From NCBI GenBank assembly GCA_046297395.1, contig JBKCNM010000064.1, forward strand, positions 1 to 23,960: a stretch of 23,960 nucleotides of DNA, written 5' to 3'. Both the position numbers and the translations under genes were made by a program. The DNA comes from JBEICQ01 sp046297395 (GTDB lineage Bacteria; Bacteroidota; Bacteroidia; UBA4408). Positions 21,902 through 23,960 of the stretch are shown here, piece after piece (position 1 is the first letter of the stretch; the number at the start of each line of letters is the position of its first letter). The notes under the pieces are model-generated. The model was given only the letters and a program-made list of their open reading frames with translations. It was not told the DNA's origin and made no database searches.

Positions 21902-22390
21902 ATGAGACACGGTAAAAAATACAATCACCTGGGCAGGACGGCTTCACATCGCCGCGCCATGCTTTCGAACATGGCCTGTTCCCTTATCCTGCACAAGCGC
22001 ATCAATACCACTGTGGCCAAAGCCCGTGAGTTGCGCAAGTATGTAGAACCATTGATTACAAAATCCAAGGATGATACCACGCACAACCGCCGCACGGTAT
22101 TTTCCTACCTCGGACAAAAAGAAGTTGTTTCTATTTTGTTTCGTGAGGTTTCCGCAAAGGTTGCAAGCCGTCCCGGAGGATATACCCGGATTTTAAAAAC
22201 AGGAAATCGTTTGGGCGACAATGCTGAAATGTGCATGATAGAGCTCGTTGATTACAATGAGTTTATCACCACCGAGAAGAAAGATGCTGCCAAGCCAAAG
22301 GCAACCCGCCGTTCGCGTGGTGCAGCCAAGAAAACCACTACTCCCGAGGTTCCGCCATCAGGAGAAAACCAGGAGCAGTCTGAATCCTGA
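21902..22390 (+). CDS. rplQ: 50S ribosomal protein bL17 with C-terminal extension
   Basis: The core (about 1-118) is standard bL17, near the tunnel exit: MRHGKKYNHLGRTASHRRA, SLILHKRINTTVAKARELR, and a closing NAEMCMIELVDYNEF. The protein is 162 residues against about 117-127 in many bacteria. The extra about 40 residues are Lys/Ala/Thr-rich at first (KKDAAKPKATRRSRGAAKK) and acidic at the end (SGENQEQSES). Tails like this are common in Bacteroidota. It is the last gene before the terminator. Confidence 0.98.
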   Translation: MRHGKKYNHLGRTASHRRAMLSNMACSLILHKRINTTVAKARELRKYVEPLITKSKDDTTHNRRTVFSYLGQKEVVSILFREVSAKVASRPGGYTRILKTGNRLGDNAEMCMIELVDYNEFITTEKKDAAKPKATRRSRGAAKKTTTPEVPPSGENQEQSES

Positions 22391-22411
22391 TGAATAAATT
22401 ATCAACAATAG

Positions 22412-22443
22412 AAAGGGACAGGTTTTTAATCTGTCCCTTTTTT
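22412..22443 (+). terminator. Intrinsic terminator of the ribosomal super-operon
   Basis: AAAGGGACAG (22412-22421) and CTGTCCCTTT (22431-22440) form a perfect 10-bp stem around a 9-base loop. A T-tract runs through the stem end and beyond (22438-22443, then ATTTT). It lies 21 bases after the rplQ stop, and carA starts only 18 bases later, so carA either has its own promoter or depends on read-through. Confidence 0.9.
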
Positions 22444-22460
22444 ATTTTCTTCACATCCCG

Positions 22461-23606
22461 ATGATGCGTAATTTTTCTCATCCCGATAAGCCTGCCAAGC
22501 TATTGCTGGCCAATGGTATGGTTTTTACAGGCCAGGGGCGCGGCATGCGAACCACTGTGGCAGCAGAACTTTGTTTTAATACAAACATGACCGGGTACCA
22601 GGAGGTTTTCTCAGATCCTTCCTACACCGGACAAATCATGGTGATGAGCAATGTCCATCAGGGAAATTATGGAACTGTACCGGCTGAGTCCGAGTCGGAC
22701 AGGGTAATCATAAAAGGACTTGTTTGCAGAGAATTTTCTGACCATTTCAGCAGATTTCATCCTGAGGCAACTTCTCTCGAAGATTATTTCCTTCAGCATA
22801 AGATATGTGCGATTAAGGGTATTGATACCCGCGCTATAGTGGCCCTTCTGCGAGATTCAGGAAGCATGAATGCCGTGTTGAGTACCGACGGAAGTACGAT
22901 TGAGGAGATGCAGGCTGTTCTTGATGCCACACCTTCCATGGAAGGCCTTGAACTATCTTCTCTGGTTTCCTGTAAAGCACCCTATGAATTGGGCAGTACA
23001 AATTCAGACAAGCGAGTGGCGGTACTCGATTATGGCGTAAAGCGTGCTATTCTCAATGAGTTGATCAAGAGAGATTGTTTTGTAAAAGTGTTTCCTTTTA
23101 ATACCACTTGTGAAGAGCTTATGGCTTTTAAGCCCAAGGGTATCTTGCTTTCCAATGGTCCCGGTGATCCCGCTGCCATGCCCGGGCAAGTTGCTGAAGT
23201 AAAGAAAATATGTGCAGCCGGTGTTCCGGTATTTGGTAGTTGTCTGGGTCATCAGTTGCTGTGCCTTGCCCATGGGATGCGCACATACAAACTCAAATAT
23301 GGCCACAGAGGAGGCAATCAGCCGGTGAAAAACATCGTAACAGGTAAGTGTGAAATTACCTCCCAAAACCACGGCTTTGGTGTTATCTCTGATGAATCTC
23401 ATCATGATTTAGAGATGACGCATGTGAATCTGAACGATGGTTCACTCGAGGGTGTTCGCCATAAAAAATTACCGGTGTTTAGTGTGCAGTATCATCCGGA
23501 AGCCTCTCCGGGCCCACATGATACAAGGTATCATTTTGATGACTTTGTTCATGTGCTTGCAGGAGTTTCTTACCCAGTTGACAGACTTATTTTCGGACCA
23601 CCTTAA
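22461..23606 (+). CDS. carA: Carbamoyl-phosphate synthase, glutamine-hydrolysing small chain
   Basis: The 381-residue CarA releases ammonia from glutamine and passes it to CarB to make carbamoyl phosphate for pyrimidine and arginine synthesis. The N-terminal domain (about 1-180) has FNTNMTGYQEVFSDPSYTG and KGIDTRAIVALLRDSGSMN. The class I amidotransferase domain (about 187-370) has LSNGPGDPAAMPG, the nucleophile Cys261 in FGSCLGHQLLCLAHG, and His345 and Glu347 in YHPEASPGPHD, so the triad is complete. Start is ATG 22461 or the adjacent 22464. No carB is in the window. Confidence 0.98.
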   Translation: MMRNFSHPDKPAKLLLANGMVFTGQGRGMRTTVAAELCFNTNMTGYQEVFSDPSYTGQIMVMSNVHQGNYGTVPAESESDRVIIKGLVCREFSDHFSRFHPEATSLEDYFLQHKICAIKGIDTRAIVALLRDSGSMNAVLSTDGSTIEEMQAVLDATPSMEGLELSSLVSCKAPYELGSTNSDKRVAVLDYGVKRAILNELIKRDCFVKVFPFNTTCEELMAFKPKGILLSNGPGDPAAMPGQVAEVKKICAAGVPVFGSCLGHQLLCLAHGMRTYKLKYGHRGGNQPVKNIVTGKCEITSQNHGFGVISDESHHDLEMTHVNLNDGSLEGVRHKKLPVFSVQYHPEASPGPHDTRYHFDDFVHVLAGVSYPVDRLIFGPP

Positions 23607-23960
23607 AGGTTTATTTCTTCATTGAATACACATGGCTCATCTCTTTTGTTGAATAGAGCAAAGCAAGGTACTTCATAAAAAATCCAAAAAAACCTGCTTT
23701 ATACCAATGTCGTGTTCAAGTGATATGTGCCATTCCAAAAATAAACCGACGCCCCAAGGAACTTGAGGATCCGGGGCGCTCGATAAAAAAGAAAAACACC
23801 AATTTTTATCATCCAAAATAAACTGAGGATGGTTCATGGTTTATTCAAGTTCTGACATGAGTAATCATAATTACCCGTAACACCAATGCTACAGCAAGCT
23901 TCCCTCTTGTGTATCTAAAAAAAATATCCCTTACTTGCGCACACGAGCCGCGTGTGCCAA
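23607..23960. other. Intergenic tail of the window, 354 bases
   Basis: No long gene is seen on either strand. The sequence holds a possible minus-strand 54-codon frame (23673-23837), an inverted repeat CGCCCC (23750-23755) with GGGGCG (23773-23778), and at the edge GCACACG (23939-23945) with CGTGTGC (23951-23957), loop AGCCG. I see no start of eno, which often follows carA in Bacteroidota. Confidence 0.5.
23673..23837 (-). CDS. Possible small ORF, 54 residues, unknown
   Basis: The minus-strand frame from the ATG at 23837 reads MNHPQFILDDKNWC and continues with FSFLSSAPDPQVPWGVG, then FLEWHISLEHDIGIKQ, ending at a TGA. Composition looks protein-like (three Trp, few runs of rare codons). A second frame that overlaps its end gives YKAGFFGFFMKYLALLY and then STKEMSHVYSMKK, to a TAA near 23611. 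The two could be parts of one decayed gene joined by a frameshift near the T-runs at 23677-23696. No family is recognised; chance is quite possible. Confidence 0.25.
   Translation of the reverse strand: MNHPQFILDDKNWCFSFLSSAPDPQVPWGVGLFLEWHISLEHDIGIKQVFLDFL

Noticed and set aside
23939..23957. Terminator at the right edge
   Set aside because: The 7-bp stem is real, but no T-tract follows closely on either strand and the context is cut by the window end.

Overview
The window is a chromosomal segment of a member of the Bacteroidota. Three things point there: the promoter in front of rpsL has the Bacteroidota form (TTG, 19 bases, TATATTTG); almost no gene has a Shine-Dalgarno sequence, and starts are preceded by A-rich sequence; and the protein families are typical (FISUMP-domain surface proteins, a Gly/Arg-tailed uS3, a long-tailed bL17, and carA directly after rplQ). 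I cannot place it at genus level.

Region 1 (1-3177) is accessory. It holds the 3' end of a protein with two FISUMP domains (open at the left edge), a 70-base GTTTGAAA tandem array, a decayed four-helix-bundle (S23/TIGR02436-type) pseudogene, and a second, complete secreted FISUMP protein. The three FISUMP C-terminal segments (1-165, 946-1113, 2596-2763) differ in a patterned way. Variable codons nearly all end in C or T and vary in their first two bases, while codons between them are fixed. This is the pattern left by adenine-directed mutagenesis of AAY codons by diversity-generating retroelements (DGRs). No reverse transcriptase or template repeat lies in the window, so the link is an inference, but it is the most interesting signal here.

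Region 2 (3178-4385) has a minus-strand lipoprotein of unknown function and then a 581-base divergent intergenic stretch. That stretch carries three perfect GC-rich or A/T-tract hairpins in a row (4023-4129) and the promoter of the ribosomal operon.

Region 3 (4386-22390) is one uninterrupted co-directional block of 33 genes: rpsL-rpsG-fusA, the S10 cluster (rpsJ to rpsQ), the spc cluster (rplN to secY), then map, infA, rpmJ, and the alpha cluster (rpsM-rpsK-rpsD-rpoA-rplQ). It encodes 28 ribosomal proteins, EF-G, IF-1, SecY, methionine aminopeptidase and RNA polymerase alpha, so ribosome assembly, nascent-chain processing, secretion and transcription are coupled. tuf is not between fusA and rpsJ. 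Several starts were moved from the longest frame (rplD, rplE, rpmD, map), and the 38-residue rpmJ was found by eye. The block ends in a clear intrinsic terminator (22412-22443).

Region 4 (22461-23960) is carA, followed by 354 bases with no convincing long gene. It contains one possible minus-strand 54-codon frame and two hairpins.
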